Positions 33,302-45,929 of a stretch of DNA of 64,000 nt are shown piece by piece. The notes below the pieces were generated by a model. It was not told where the DNA came from, ran no database searches, and saw nothing but the letters and a program-made list of their open reading frames with translations. Numbering within the stretch: the stretch's first letter is position 1; every line of letters begins with the position of its first letter. This stretch comes from Dactylorhiza incarnata (lineage: Eukaryota; Streptophyta; Magnoliopsida; Asparagales; Orchidaceae), in the NCBI GenBank assembly GCA_033032865.1, contig JAWHQI010000148.1, positions 3,181,501-3,245,500 on the forward strand, read 5' to 3'. A program made the position numbers and the translations under genes.

Positions 33302-35672
33302 ATGACCCGTAGTAGCTCTTCGAGTAATCCTGATATTCATTTTGATCCAGAGATCGAGCGCACCTTTCAGCAGTGCCTCTGAACTCATGATCGGGATTTA
33401 CATATAGACCCCGAAGAGTCGATCGGAGACACTAACACAGAAAATATGGGTGAGCCCAATCCAGATGAAGTCCAGCAACGGACCATGTCCTATTATGCTC
33501 GGCCTAACCTGGAGGGTACAGAATCAAGTATTATTTGTCCTGCTGTAGCGAACAATAATTTTGAACTTAAACCTAGCATCATCCAAATGGTGCAGCAATA
33601 TGTGCAGTTCGACGGATTACAAGATGAAGATCCGAACTTGCATATTGCGAGCTTTATCGAAATCTGCGATACTTTTATGATAAATGGTGTGAGTGATGAT
33701 GCGATTAGATTAAGACTTTTTCCGTTTTCCTTAAGGACTAAAGCTAAACAGTGGTTGAGTTCTCTTCCTAGAGGTTCTATCACCACTTGGGCTCAATTAA
33801 TGGAAAAGTTTTTATCTAAATATTTTCCGCCCACCAAAACTGCAAAATTAAGAAATGATATTTCTTCTTTTAGTCAAATCGATTTTGAAACGCTTTATGA
33901 TACGTGGGAACGATTTAAAGAATTGTTAATACGGTGCCCTCGTCATGCTCTGCCTGTATGGTTACAAGTGCAGACATTTTATAATGGGCTAAATCAAACC
34001 ACTAAGCAAATGATAGATGTCGCTTCTGGTGGTACTTTAAACCATAAAACTCTGGAAGACGCTCTTGATCTTTTCGAGGATATGGCGATGAACACTTATC
34101 AGTGGAACGTATCAAGGTCCCGCCCAAACAAACCTGCAGGTATGTACGAGGTAGACACTGTCTCCCAGTTGGCATTGCAAGTAGAGATGTTGAGCAAGAA
34201 GATGACAGAGATGACTTCTCCCTCTGCCCCCCCAGGTATGGCAAACTGCAAATGCTGCCACCGAGCAGGTGGATTATTTAGGAAATGCTCCTAGGCCTGC
34301 TTTTAATAATTTTTCTGCTTCTGCTTCTTCTCCATTTAATTTTTCGAACAATTATAATCCTGGATGGTGTAACCGTCCAAATTTTTCTTGGAGTAACACC
34401 GCAAATGCGATGCGACCACCATCTGATTTTACGCCACCACCACCACCACCTGCGCAAAATTTTCAAAAACCTCCTACTATGGAGGAAATGTTTTCAAAAT
34501 ATATTAATGCGAATGAGGCGACTATTCGTAACTTAATGGGAACAGTTAAAAATCTTGAAAATCATATCGGGCAGCTCGCCAAAATCATATCCGAGGGATC
34601 GCCTGGGACTCATCCCGCTAATACCGAGCCCAATCCGAGAGAGCAAGCAAAAGCTATAACTCTTCGGAGTGGGAAAGAAGTATTCGGTCCATCCATTAGT
34701 GAAATGCCTGAGGCGACTATCGCCCCTGTTTTAAATAAACCACCTCTTTCAAATGATGTTATCGTTTTGCCTCCCGTTTTTAAAAATTCTCCCACTCTGC
34801 CTTACCCATCTCAATTAAATAAAGAAAAGTTAGATGAGCAACATCACCGCTTTTTGGAAATGTTTAAACAAATCCACATTAATCTACCTTTCCACGAAGC
34901 AATCTCGCAAATGCCCAAATATGCTAAATACTTGAAGGATCTTCTAACTAATAAAAAGAAATTGGAAAATTTATCTCACGTGACGTTAAATGTTGAGTGC
35001 TCCGCGATTTTAACAAATAATTTACCAAAAAAAATAAATGATCCAGGTAGCTTTTCAATTCCGTGCGTTTTGGGTGACTTATTTGTGAAACACGTATTAG
35101 CCGATCTAGGAGCGAGCATCAACTTGATGACTTTTTCTCCCTTTAAGAAGTTAGGTTTGGGCACTCTAAGCCCGACTAAGATGAGTGTACAACTTGCTGA
35201 TAGGTTCATTAAGTATCCGTTAGGAATAGTTGACGATGTACTCGTAAAGGTTGACAAGTTTATCTTCCCGGTAGACTTTGTCATTTTGGATATCGAAGAG
35301 GATGTCGAGGTTCCCTTGATCCTTGGCCGCCCTTTTCTTGCCACCTCTCGTGCGGTAATTGATGTAAGTAACGGAAAACTCTTCCTACGAGTAGGCGATG
35401 ATGAAGTTTCATTTTCCATTACTCCATCCATGAAAAATACTTTATCAAATGATGATTCATGTTTTTTCTTAGACGTTTCTCATGACGAGCAAAATTTTTC
35501 TTTTAAAAATCTTTCTGAAAAAAGTTTTTCTTCTTTTTCTGAACTCCCGCATAATTTTCCACCTAATACAGTTTTGGCTATTAGCAATAATTCTGAAAAT
35601 CAAATAAAATCCAAATCTTTTGAAGAAATTATTTTAGATAAGGACTGGGTTTTAAAATATTCGTACGAGTAG
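33302..35672 (+). pseudogene. gag: D Gag and protease, with stops and one frameshift
   Basis: I place the start at 33302 (MTRSSSSSNPDIHFDPEIER). The frame is broken by TGA at 33380-33382, probably a former CGA, and continues in frame from the ATG at 33446. The capsid part has the gypsy signature LRLFPFSLRTKAKQWLSSLP and FLSKYFPPTKT (about 33705-33840). A frameshift near 34270-34290, after the SAPPG stretch, moves coding to the frame that runs to 35672. Protease is at about 35095-35400, with ADLGASINLM (Athila-type DLGAS) and ILGRPFLATSRAVID. TAG at 35670-35672 interrupts what should be one polyprotein. No CCHC knuckle was seen. Confidence 0.88.
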
Positions 35673-38587
35673 CCACCTACTTTGGAACTTAAGCAATTGC
35701 CTGATCACCTTAAATATATTTTTTTGGAGAAAAATTCTAATCTACCAGTTATAGTCTCAGCATTTTTGACTGAATCGGAAAATGGAAAATTATTAACGGT
35801 TTTACAAAAGCACTGTCGAGCTATAGCTTGGAAAATTTCAGATATCAAGGGTATAAGTCCATATTTTTGCACACATAAAATCCTTTTAGAAGATAACTCA
35901 CGCAATGTCATTCAACCCCAACGTCGATTAAATCCAAATATGAAAGACGTAGTAAAAGGAAAAGTTCTTAAATTATTTGATGCGGGGATTATCTATCTGA
36001 TTTCGGATAGCAAGTGGGTGAGCCCGGTTCAAGTAGTTCCTAAGAAAGGTGGCATAACAGTAGTGGTAAATGAGAAAAATGATTTAATTCCAACACGAAC
36101 AGTAACGGGATGGTGAATGTGCATCGACTATCGTAAATTAAACGATGTCACTCGCAAGGATCACTTTCCCCTACCCTTTATCGATCAAATTCTAGAACGC
36201 TTATCGGGACATAGCTTCTATTGTTTTCTTGTTGGTCTCTCGGGCTATTTCCAAATCCCATTGTGCCCGAGGACCAGGAGAAGACAACGTTTACTTGTCC
36301 CTTTGGCACCTTCGCCTATCGAAGAATGCCATTTAGTTTATGTAATGCGCCGGCTACATTCCAAAGGTGTATGTTGGCTATCTTTGACAAGTACCTAGAA
36401 GACATTATGGAAGTATTCATGGATGACTTTTCTATTTTTGGTGACTCTTTTGATTTATGTCTAGGAAATCTTGAGAAAGTTTTAAAAAGATGTGAAGAAA
36501 CAAATCTCGTTTTGAACTGGGAGAAGTGCCATTTTATGGTACGAGAGGGACTAGTTCTAGGTCATAAGATTTCTTCTAAAGGTATCGAGGTAGATAGGGA
36601 GAAAATCGAAGTAATCAAAAAATTACCTCCACCTACAAGTGTAAAAGCAATGAGAAGTTTTCTAGGGCATGCTGGATTTTATCTCCGTTTCATTAAAGAT
36701 TTTTCAAAAATCACTAAGCCTCTCACTCATCTCCTCGAAAAAGATGCTCCATTTTTGTTCGACGACGCTTGTCTAAATGCTTTTAATTTAATTAAGGAAA
36801 AACTCATTAATGCTCCGATCATGATCGCTCCGGTTTGGGATCTTCCATTTGAGATTATGTGTGATGCAAGTAGTTTTGCCGTTGGTGCGGTTTTAGGCCA
36901 ACATATTTCTAAAAAAATTCATTCTATTTATTATGTGAGTAAGACTCTCACTTTGGCGCAACAAAATTACACCACAGCGGAAAAAGAGCTTTTGGCCATT
37001 ATTTTTGCGTTCGATAAATTTCGCCATTATTTAAACCTCTCGAAAACCATCATTTTACGGATCACTCGGCCCTTAAATACTTACTTTCAAAACCGGATGC
37101 CAAGCCGCGCTTAATTCGTTGGATTCTACTGCTTCAAGAGTTCGACTTGGAAATCCGGGATAAGAAAGGAGCCGAAAATTTGGCGGCGGATCACTTATCT
37201 CGTTTAGAAAATCCTTGTATCGAAGAATTAAACGAAAAATCTTTTAACGACTCTTTTTCGGATGAAAAACTTTTGAAAATTAACACTTCTTCTACTTCTA
37301 CTCCTTGGTTTTCCAATTTCGCCAATTATCTAGTGGCCCGTGTTCTCCCAAAAGATTTTTCTTTTCAGCAAAAGAAGAAATTCTTTTCTGATTTCAAGAA
37401 TTACTTTTGGGTGGACCCCTTTATCTTTAGAGTATGTGCAGACCAAGTAGTAAGAAGATGTGTACCGTTTGAAGAAGGTCAAAATATCTTGAAACATTTA
37501 CATGAAGGACTGACCGGTGGCCATTATCAAGTCAATTGGACCGCTCACAAAGTTCTTAGTGCAGGCTTTTATTGGCCTAGCCTTTTCAAAGATGCTCAAT
37601 CTTTGGTGAGTCGGTGTGATAGTTGCCAACGGACCGGAAATATTTCTAGTAAAAATGAAATGACTCAAAATTATTTTCTTGAATGCGAAGTTTTTGATCT
37701 TTAGGGCATAGATTTTGTTGGTCCCCTCCCTTCTAGTTGCGGAAATAAGTATATTTTAGTTGTTGTTGATTACGTTTCCCGATGGGTGGAAGCCCAAGCA
37801 CTTCCTACGAATGATTCTCGTGTTGTCATTATTTTTCTCAAAATCATTTTCTCAATTTGGTACGCATTGGGCGATCGTTAATGATAGGGTGCGCATTTTT
37901 GTAACTCCCAGCTTGCCAAAATTTTATCAAAATATGGCGTTACATACAAGCTCTCCACTACATACCACCCCCAAACTAACGGCCAAGTTGAAGTTGTCAA
38001 CCGAGAAATCAAACGTATATTGGAAAAATCTGTTTCATCTTCTAGAAAAAGATTGGTCTTTAAAACTCAACGATGCTCTTTGGGCTTATCGGACGGCCTA
38101 CAAAACCGTCATTGGTTGTACGCCATATCGACTAGTCAATGGTAAATCGTGTCACTTACAGGTAGAATTGGAACACCGTGCATTTTGGGCCTTAAAATTT
38201 TTAAATCTCGATCCGCACTTAGTCGCTGAGCATTGCAAATTTCAACTAAACGAACTCGACGAGTGGCGCTCTAACGCTTATGAAAACAATAAAATTTATA
38301 AAGAGCGAACAAAGCATTTTCACGATAAAAATTTAAGGCATCCAAAAACTTTTAAACCGGGCGATCAAGTCTTGCTTTATAATTCTCGCTTGCGCTTATT
38401 TCCTGGCAAATTAAAATCGCGTTGGTCTGGTCCTTTTATGGTGAAAGAAGTTTTTCATTATGGTGCTGTGTTGATTTCACACCCGGATAAGGGTGATTTT
38501 AAAGTTAATGGTCAGCGTCTCAAACTTTATTTTTCTGGTGATACTATTGCTGCGAATAATGAATCTATGCTCTTACCAAACACTTAA
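35673..38587 (+). pseudogene. pol: D Pol: RT, RNase H, integrase, broken in several places
   Basis: RT spans about 35880-36560: WVSPVQVVPKKGG, MCIDYRKLNDVTRKDHFPLP, then the catalytic VFMDDFSIFG (about 36412-36441; FMDD is usual in Athila). RNase H has FEIMCDASSFAVGAVLGQ and TTAEKELLAIIFAF (36840-37015). Integrase has an HHCC region ending CDSCQRTG (about 37615), GIDFVGPL, and the C-terminal LNELDEWR and [18 protein letters not shown]. Breaks: TGA at 36114-36116, a frameshift near 36255, a frameshift near 37050, TAG at 37702-37704 (in place of a Trp before GIDFVGPL) and frameshifts between about 37830 and 38030 that destroy the central integrase D motif. Not functional. Confidence 0.92.
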
Positions 38588-40389
38588 TTATTTATGTCGT
38601 TCTTTTTCTTTCTTTTTGTACTTTTCTTTTTTTGCATTTCCTTTTCTTTTTATTTATATTTCGGCGGCTCCTGCGAATTGGACTCCTTGATCGTCTGCTT
38701 CAACATTGCTGCTTTCATGATGATTCGAGCTGATACTAAAGATGGTCTAATGCACAAGCATGGGGGAGCGACATCAACCTTCGGACTCACAAATTTGGGG
38801 AAGTACCTGTTTTTATTTATTTACAACTCATGTCTTTTCTCTTCCTCTTTCTTCTTCTCTCTTCTTTTATCATCGAGGACGATGTCTCTCTCCAGTCTTG
38901 GGGAATTACATGTTCTCTTTATCTTTATTAGAAATTTTTTTAAAAAAATTATTTTCTTTTTCTTTCTCTTATTATCAAAAAAACTATGAAAATCTAAAAA
39001 AATAGTAAAAATAGTAAAAAACAAAAAAAATAATATCCACAAATCCCAAAAAATGAGAAAACCCAAAAATATTTAGTAATTTGAGTTAATTTTGCTTCAT
39101 CTTTAGTACCCCACGACTTGGTGTCTTCTTGTTTTTAATCATTCGTGTATTTGTTAGCTAGAATAAATTTTTCTAACTTTCACTTTGGTTATGTTTCGCG
39201 GGTAATATGTTGACTCGTGTAGTGTTTCTAATTAGGGTAGCATGTTATGTTTGAAAAATCTTTTGAAAATTTGCACTTTCTCATGATTTTTTTTATGTTT
39301 TTCACTTATATAAAATCTAGCATCCCTTGTTTTCTCTTTTAAAAATCTTTGTAATGTTGACTTATATTAAGTGCAGTGAATGTGAACCGGTCTAGATGCT
39401 TTTTATTTTCACTCTCATGATAAGTCGAGTTTCTTTATTTTCTACCTAGTCTTGCACCTTTTGAATTTTTCAAGGTTTTGCTTTAGATAGACATAGGAGC
39501 ATGAAAATGATTTAGGCCACCTCTTGATTCGTTTGAGCCTTTACATTCTAAGCCGTAAAATTTTAACCGTTGCTAGCCACTTTGTGCTTTTCCCCATTTC
39601 TTTTGCAAGCCCCACTCATTTTCACCAAAGCCAAATAGCCTACCTATGGTGCACGCTTGAAATTTAGAGCTTTATTTGTTGCTAGCTTGTGCTTCGTATT
39701 TGCAAAAATGGTGGAGTTCTAATTTTGTTATCATTTTGCTACAAAATAAGAGAAAAAAACAATAAGTATGAAAAAAAATGATAAAAAAATATCGAGAAAA
39801 AAATTGAGGAATGCATTTTTGACACCTACCTTTATATCAAAATTATTTAGGGTGTCAAAATTTATTTTTGCTAGCAAAGAAGTTTTTGCAAAGCTCTTTT
39901 TTTTGCTTTAAGTGTGTGTTAACCCTTCACGTTTATCTTTTGATATCCGCACCTTAAACCCAAGCCTTAAATGTTATACCTAATGAAGTCCTTTTGATTC
40001 ATGCTCCTAGGTTTATTTTTAGTCAAGAAAGCGAAAAAGTAGATTGGGTAAGCCTTTTGGTAGGAGTTTAGACTCTTGATTTAGATTGAGGTAGTTATAA
40101 AATGTCTCTTAGATTTTAGTAGCGGCTCAATGCCCTTTTCATTCGTCTCATTACATGGTTTTTACTTTTGCTAAAACTTGGGATGATTTATCTTTATGTT
40201 AGTGAAATCTATAAAAATTCATGTCATGGTTAAGTAAGAATTTTCAGTTTATTTTTCATAATTTCCCTACTTCTAATTTCGCATCGTACTCATGCGCGGC
40301 ATAGCCAAGTTGATTAGTTGGTTCTTTTTATTTTGCTAGCTCATATATTTTTGCTTGGGGACAAGCAAAATGCTAAGTCTGGGGGAATT
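38588..40389 (+). other. D 3' non-coding region and PPT
   Basis: 1.8 kb between pol and the 3' LTR without a credible ORF; only short T-rich frames. Many Athila elements carry an env-like gene here, so it is absent or fully decayed. The PPT is GTCTGGGGGAATT, ending at 40389, directly before the LTR. Confidence 0.75.
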
Positions 40390-42286
40390 TGATGACGCAT
40401 ATTTGGACTTAAATATGCTTATCATTATTATTATATTTTTATTATAAACTATATATATTCTCTTAATTATATTATAATTATCTAATTATTAATATTTTAT
40501 AATTAATCGCACTAATGTTGTTTTATTTTATTTTATGACAGGCTTGGGGGAATTTCGACACATCTCAACATAAAAAGCCCGTTGTCAACCTTTGATTAAT
40601 GTTATTACTACAGTTGGAGAATGACGTTTTGCTGGAGTCATCGCATTGCTCAAGTCGCATCCATGCATGTGCAACCCGCCTTCACCCCAAAGTATCGCAG
40701 CACCCATTCATGCCGCCAACCAATTCATGTAGCCCCCTTTCACACCAAAGTTCTCGCCGACATGGAGCATTCGCGCGGATTTGCCATGCTGATGCCGCAC
40801 TCAAGATCGCTGCTTCCATGCAGTCTGGCCACTCTGAGCTCATGCTAGCCGCCACTTTCTTGCCCAATGAAATCTACGTGAATCCCATAAAACCCATGCA
40901 CACCGTCACACTCCTCCAATTTCATAAATATGTTGCCCACGTGAATTCCATGCCACATCATCATTCATTTCTCCATGCAAATACCCATCCACGTGGATCC
41001 ATTTTAAAGTAGACCCTTCACGTGAGCTCCACTTTATGAATCTTCCACTTCATATTCTCTCCAAATTCAATGCACAATTTGGTTTCCTCTCCTCCATTTA
41101 ATATTATTATTATCATTATTATTAATGAAATCTATTAAGGCAGCCATTCCACTCCTCCAATAAAGCAGATGGTTCAACTTGAACTCCTCCTCATTAGCCG
41201 AATTCCCCTTGGAATTCTATAGGCCACACCATTTCATTTCTTCTCCTCTCCACCAATCAAAATCAAAGGAATGTTATTATTCCTAATTTATTTTCAAGCA
41301 ACCTCTCATCTTCATTTCTTTATTTCTCTTGGAGTCCAAAGGCCATAATTTATTGTAATTATGGATGATTCTAGATGGTTTTTGCATCTATATAAGGAGC
41401 ACACATTCAAGGCTTTTGGGAGGTTGGAAAAAGTTCAAAAGTTGGAGAAGAGAGAAAGTTCAAGAGAGTTCTACCTTGTATGAGAGTTTAATTTCATGTT
41501 GTTTGTTATATGCTTTTGCTTCCACTTTGCTTAATATAGTTGTGCACTTTTATTATTTTCTTTTAATGAAAATGCAATCTTTCTCATTTATTGTTGTTTC
41601 TTTTCTTACTATGAGTAGCTAAATTTTCTCTTAGTGCTTGATTGGTTAGTATTGGGATGAAGATTAATTTATAATTTATCATCTCTAATTCTTAGATTTT
41701 TTTTTGTTTCGATTTATTTTCGATTAAATTTTGGTTGCGAGTTTATATTACTAGTATATAAATTTCGCCATCCGATTTGGTATTCTAGTTGGCCGAGAGG
41801 CTCGTGGATGCTTTAGATCTTTCGGGAATAAAGGGTTTGTTGTATTTTCTTTGAGAATTGAAAATATTGATGCTTTTGGATTTGGGATTAACGTTCATGC
41901 AATTATAATTTATTTCAAATTTTAAGAGATTATGTTGAAGTATTATTAAAATTAGGCGGTAGTTGTCTCTAGTGAGCCTCTATCGTATTTCTCAATCCTC
42001 CAATCAAAACAGAATTTTAAAGAATTAGAGCGCCTATTTTATAATCGGATTCCTAAGAACACCCAATCAAGTGCTAAGTCTTTTTAAAATCGTGAATTTT
42101 TCTTTCAAAAATTCTTCGTACCTTCAATTTTCAATTTCAAAAACCAAAATCAACTTTCGTTCGGTAGGATAATAGTAACGGCGTGAGTAGTAGTAATTGA
42201 CAGCCCCAGTCTAATACGACATTTTTCTATAATACAATTCGATAGGTGCACTTGCCTTTTCGAGTTGTTAGTAAAATAACCCATCA
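40390..42286 (+). repeat. D 3' LTR
   Basis: 1897 bp, matching 31059-32958 with scattered substitutions and small indels. It ends AATAACCCATCA at 42286; the target copy CTCGC follows. Confidence 0.93.
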
Positions 42287-42943
42287 CTCGCCCCCTAGCT
42301 GGGGTGGGGAGACCCGGGGGTTGGACCCTCTCCGGCTCGCCCCCTAGCTGGGATGGGTCGAGCTGGGGGTTGGCCCCTCTCCGGCTCGCCCTCTAGCTGG
42401 GGTGGGGCGAGCCGGGGGTTGGCCTCTCTCTGGCTCGCCCCCTAGCTGGGGCGGGGTGAGCCGGGGGTTGGCCCCTCTCCGGATTGCGCCCTAGCTGGGG
42501 AGGGGCAAGCCAGGGGGTTGTACCATCTCCGGCTCGCCCCCTTGCTGGGGCAAGGAGAGCCGGGGGTTGGCCCCTATCCAGCTCGCCCCCTAGCTGGGGC
42601 GGGGCGAGCCGGGGGTTGGCCCCTCTCTGGCTCGCCCCCTAGTTCGGGCGGGGTGAGCCGGGGGTCGCCCACCTCCGGCTCGCCCCCTCTGCTGGGGCGA
42701 GGCGAGCCCGGGAGGTCGCCCACCTCCGGATCGCCCACCTCCGGATCACCCCCTCTGCTGGGAAGGGGGCGAGAGGGGGCGGCTGGACGCCCTCTCCTCT
42801 CGCCCCTAACTGGGATGGGCGAGCAGGGGGCAGGCCACCCTCCCTGCTCGCACCTTTCTTTGCCTGAGGCAGCTAAAAAATAACATTTGGCCAGAAAACC
42901 TCCTGGGTCCCGGGGGCCCACTCGACGAATATAGGGTTGTACA
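42287..42943 (-). repeat. C 3' LTR, part right of D, with hairpin-forming repeats
   Basis: It continues the C LTR after D. 42287-42780 is a roughly 50-bp tandem repeat with CTCGCCCC and GGGGCGAG arms (perfect 8-bp inverted repeat) around CTAGCTGGGGC, plus GGTTGGCCCCTCTCCGG. The LTR end GGGTTGTACA is at 42943. The same repeats are at 30955-31058 and 47248-47530, with different copy number. Confidence 0.88.
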
Positions 42944-42963
42944 CAATCCCCGCTCTTTTCAAG
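42944..42963 (-). other. C polypurine tract
   Basis: On the minus strand the sequence reads TTGAAAAGAGCGGGGATTG directly before the LTR start TGTACAACCC. A purine-rich run of this kind beside an LTR start marks plus-strand priming and supports minus orientation for C. Confidence 0.75.
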
Positions 42964-43029
42964 CGGGTCTCACGCTCGGAAAGAAAAGTCCAACCCTGCA
43001 TTCGGAGAGTGCCTTCCTGAGAGCCCGGC

Positions 43030-45470
43030 TGGCGGAGCCACCTCAGGGGAAAAACATAGTCTCCCCGAGAGTCCCTCCGACCTCGTCGGATAGCGAGAGC
43101 CCGGCTAACGGAGCCACCTCAGGGGAAAAATACTTACCCTCTCTAAGAGGCCTTCCGACCTCGCCGGCTAGCGAGAGCCCGGCTAGCAGAGTAATATCGG
43201 GGGAAAAACACTTAGCCTCCCTAAGAGTCCTTCCGACCTCGCCGGCAAGCGAGAGCCCGGCTAGCGGAGCCATCTCGGGGGAAAGACACTTAGCCTCCCC
43301 GAGAGGCCTTCCGACCTCGCCAGCTAGCGAGAGCCCAGCTAGCGGAGCAATCTTGGGGGAAAAACACTTAGCCTCCCTGAGAGGCCTTCCGACCTCGCTG
43401 GCTAGAGAGAGCCCGACTAGCGTAGCAATCTCGGGGGGAAAACACTTAGCCTCCCTGAGAGGCCTTCTGACCTCGCCGGCTAGCAAGAGCCCGGCTAGCG
43501 GAGCCATATCAGGGGAAAAACACTTAGCCTCCCCGAGAGACCTTCCGACCTCGCCAGCTAGCGAGAGCCCGACTAGTGGATCCTTCTCGGAGGAAAATAC
43601 TTAGCCTCCCTGAGAGGCCTTCCGATCTCGCCGGCTTGCGAGAGCCCTGCTAGCGGAGCCACCTCGGGGGGAAAAACCCTTAGCCTCCCCGAGAGGCCTT
43701 CCGACCTCGCCGACTAGCGGAGCCATCTCGGGGGAAAAACACTTAGCCTCCCTGAGAGGCTTTCGGTCCTCACCGGCTAGCGAGAGCTCGGCTAGCGGAG
43801 CGATCTCGGGGGAAAAACACTTAGCCTCACCGAGAGGCCTTTCGACCTCACCGGCTAGCGAGAGCTCGGGCTAGCGGAGCAATCTCAGGGGGAAAACACT
43901 TAGCCTCCCTGGGAGGTCAACCTGCCCTGCCGGCTAGAGAGAGCCTGGTCAGCGGAACCATCCAAGGGGAAAAATACTTAGCCTCCCTGGAAGGTCAACC
44001 TGCCCTGCCGGCTAGAGAGAGTCTGGTCAGCGGAACCATCCGAGGGGAAAAATAATTAGCCTCCCAGGGAGGTCAACCTGCCCTGCCGGCTAGAGAGAGC
44101 CCGGTCAGCGGAACCATCCGAGGGGAAAAATACATAGCCTCCCTGGGAGCTCAACCTGCCCTGCCGGCTAAAGAGAGCCCGGTCAGCGGAACCATCCGAG
44201 GGGTAAAATACTTAGCCTCCCTGGGAGGTCAACCTGCCCTGTCGGCTAGACAGACCCTGGTCAGCGGAACCATCAGAGGGGAAAAATACTTAGCCTCTCT
44301 GGGAGGTCAACCTGCCCTGCCGGCTAGAGAGAGCCCGGTCAGCAGAACCATCCGAGGGGAAAAATATTTAGCCTCCCTGGGAGTTCAACCTGCCCTGCCG
44401 GCTAGAGAGAGCCCGGTCAGCGGAACCATCCGAGGGGTAAAATACTTAGCCTCCCTGGGAGGTCAACCTGCCCTGCCGGCTAGAGAGAGCCCAGTCAGTA
44501 GAACCATCCAAGGGGAAAAATACTTAGCCTCCCTGGGAGGTCAACCTGCCCTGCAAGCTAGAGAGAGCCCGGTCAGCGGAACCATCTGAGGGGGAAAATA
44601 CTTAGCCTCCCTGGGAGGTCAACCTGCCCTGTCGGCTAGAAAGAGCACGGTCAGCGGAACGATCCGAGGGGAAAAATACTTAGCCTCCCTGGGAGGTCAA
44701 CCTGCCCTACCGGCTAGAGAGAGCCCGGTCAGCGGAACCATCCAAGGGGTAAAATACTTAGACTCTCTGAGAGGTCAACCTGCACTGCCGGCTAGAGAGA
44801 GCCCGGTCAGCAGAACCATCCGAGGGGTAAAATATTTATCCTCCCTGGGAGGTCAACCTACCTTGCCGATTAGAGAGAGCCCGGTCAGCAGAACCATCTG
44901 AGGGGAAAAATACTTAGCCTCCCTGGGAGGTCAACCTGCCCTGCCGGCTAGAGAGAGCCCGGTCAGCAGAACCATTCGAGGGGAAAAATACTTAATCTCC
45001 CTGGGAGGTCAACCTGCCCTGTCGGCTAGAGAGTGCCCGGTCAGCGGAACCATCCGAGGGGAAAAATACTTAGCCTCCCTAGGAAGTCAACCTGCCTTGC
45101 CGGCTAGAGAGAGCCAGGTCAGCGGAACCATCCGAGGGGAAAAATACTTAGCCTCCCTGGGAGGTCAACCTGCCCTGCCGGCTAGAGAGAGCCCAGTCAG
45201 CGGAACCATCCTAGGGGTAAAATACTTAGCCTCCCTAGGAGGTCAATCTGCCCTGCCGGCTAGAGAGAGCCCGGCCAGCAGAACCATCCGAGGGGAAAAA
45301 TACTTAGCCTCCCTGGGAGGTCAACCTGCCTAGCAGGCTAGAGAGAGCCCGGTCAGCTGAACCATCCGAGGGGAAAAATACTTAGCCTCCCTGGAACGTT
45401 AACCTGCTCTGTCGGCTAGAGAGATCCGGGTCAGCGGAACCATCCGAGGGAAAAATACTTAGCACAATAC
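43030..45470. repeat. 78-bp tandem array inside C, about 31 copies in two blocks
   Basis: Left block (about 43030-43910): units with GAGAGGCCTTCCGACCTCGC and GGCTAGCGAGAGCCCGGCTA. Right block (about 43910-45470): units with GGGAGGTCAACCTGCCCTGC and GGCTAGAGAGAGCCCGGTCA. Both keep (G)GGGGAAAAA(C/T)ACTTAGCCTCCCT. The period, 78 bp, is a multiple of three, so frames stay open for long stretches (26-residue repeats). On the C coding strand the left block is open but each right-block unit has a TGA (from GGTTGACC). Right-block copies are more uniform, so that block expanded later. Confidence 0.92.
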
Positions 45471-45929
45471 ATTCTGGCATACATAGTCGGGGATAAAATT
45501 AATTTAACTAAGAACTTGTCGATACAAGGTTCACTCAGAATGCTCACTCTTGGAGATTGTTCTATTCATGTTGTTGCCATTGTTGACCTTTGGCCCTCAT
45601 CTCCAGAAACTCTGGGCAGGTGGACGTCGCGTGACCTTCCTCCTGATGGAAGTCACAGTAAGGTAACTCCACTCGGACGCCCCCTCTTCCTCCCGCACGA
45701 TTTCTTCTTCTTCTGTGGCCGATCGCCATGGTTTGCTGAGGTGGTGGAGAGAGTGCCTTCGGTCCCTGCCTCCACCCTAGGAGGTCGGGCCCCTCTTCCT
45801 GGAAGTTTTCCTCCTCTTAGTCGAACTTCCTCTTGGGAGCCTCCACCCTCCCTCCTGCTGCCTTGCCTCCGGCTCACTCAATCTTGGAAAACCTTCTTGC
45901 AAACTCCAAGTTGGCCTCCTCACTCTTGA
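45471..45929 (-). other. C interior between array and gag remnant
   Basis: Basic, Arg/Gly-rich reading frames on the minus strand with stops; probably the decayed C-terminal part of gag. No zinc knuckle or protease motif is visible. Confidence 0.4.

Larger units (their letters stand above)
31059..42286 (+). mobile_element. D: complete Athila-type Ty3/gypsy retrotransposon
   Basis: 11.2 kb, with LTRs of about 1.90 kb starting TGATGA(T/C)GCATATT and ending AATAACCCATCA, flanked by CTCGC at 31054-31058 and 42287-42291. The PBS matches tRNA-Asp, as in Athila. Order: gag, PR, RT, RNase H, IN; RT before integrase means Ty3/gypsy. The coding region has several stops and frameshifts. No env-like ORF follows pol. 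The two LTRs remain very similar, so it is younger than C, whose LTR it interrupts. Confidence 0.94.

Noticed and set aside
42287..42943. Treating C as a plus-strand element
   Set aside because: PPT, TATA box and gag remnant all read on the minus strand.
43043..45333. 26-residue repeat proteins on both strands of the 78-bp array
   Set aside because: Open frames follow from a period divisible by three; the right block has a stop in every unit on the coding strand. Kept as a repeat, not a gene.
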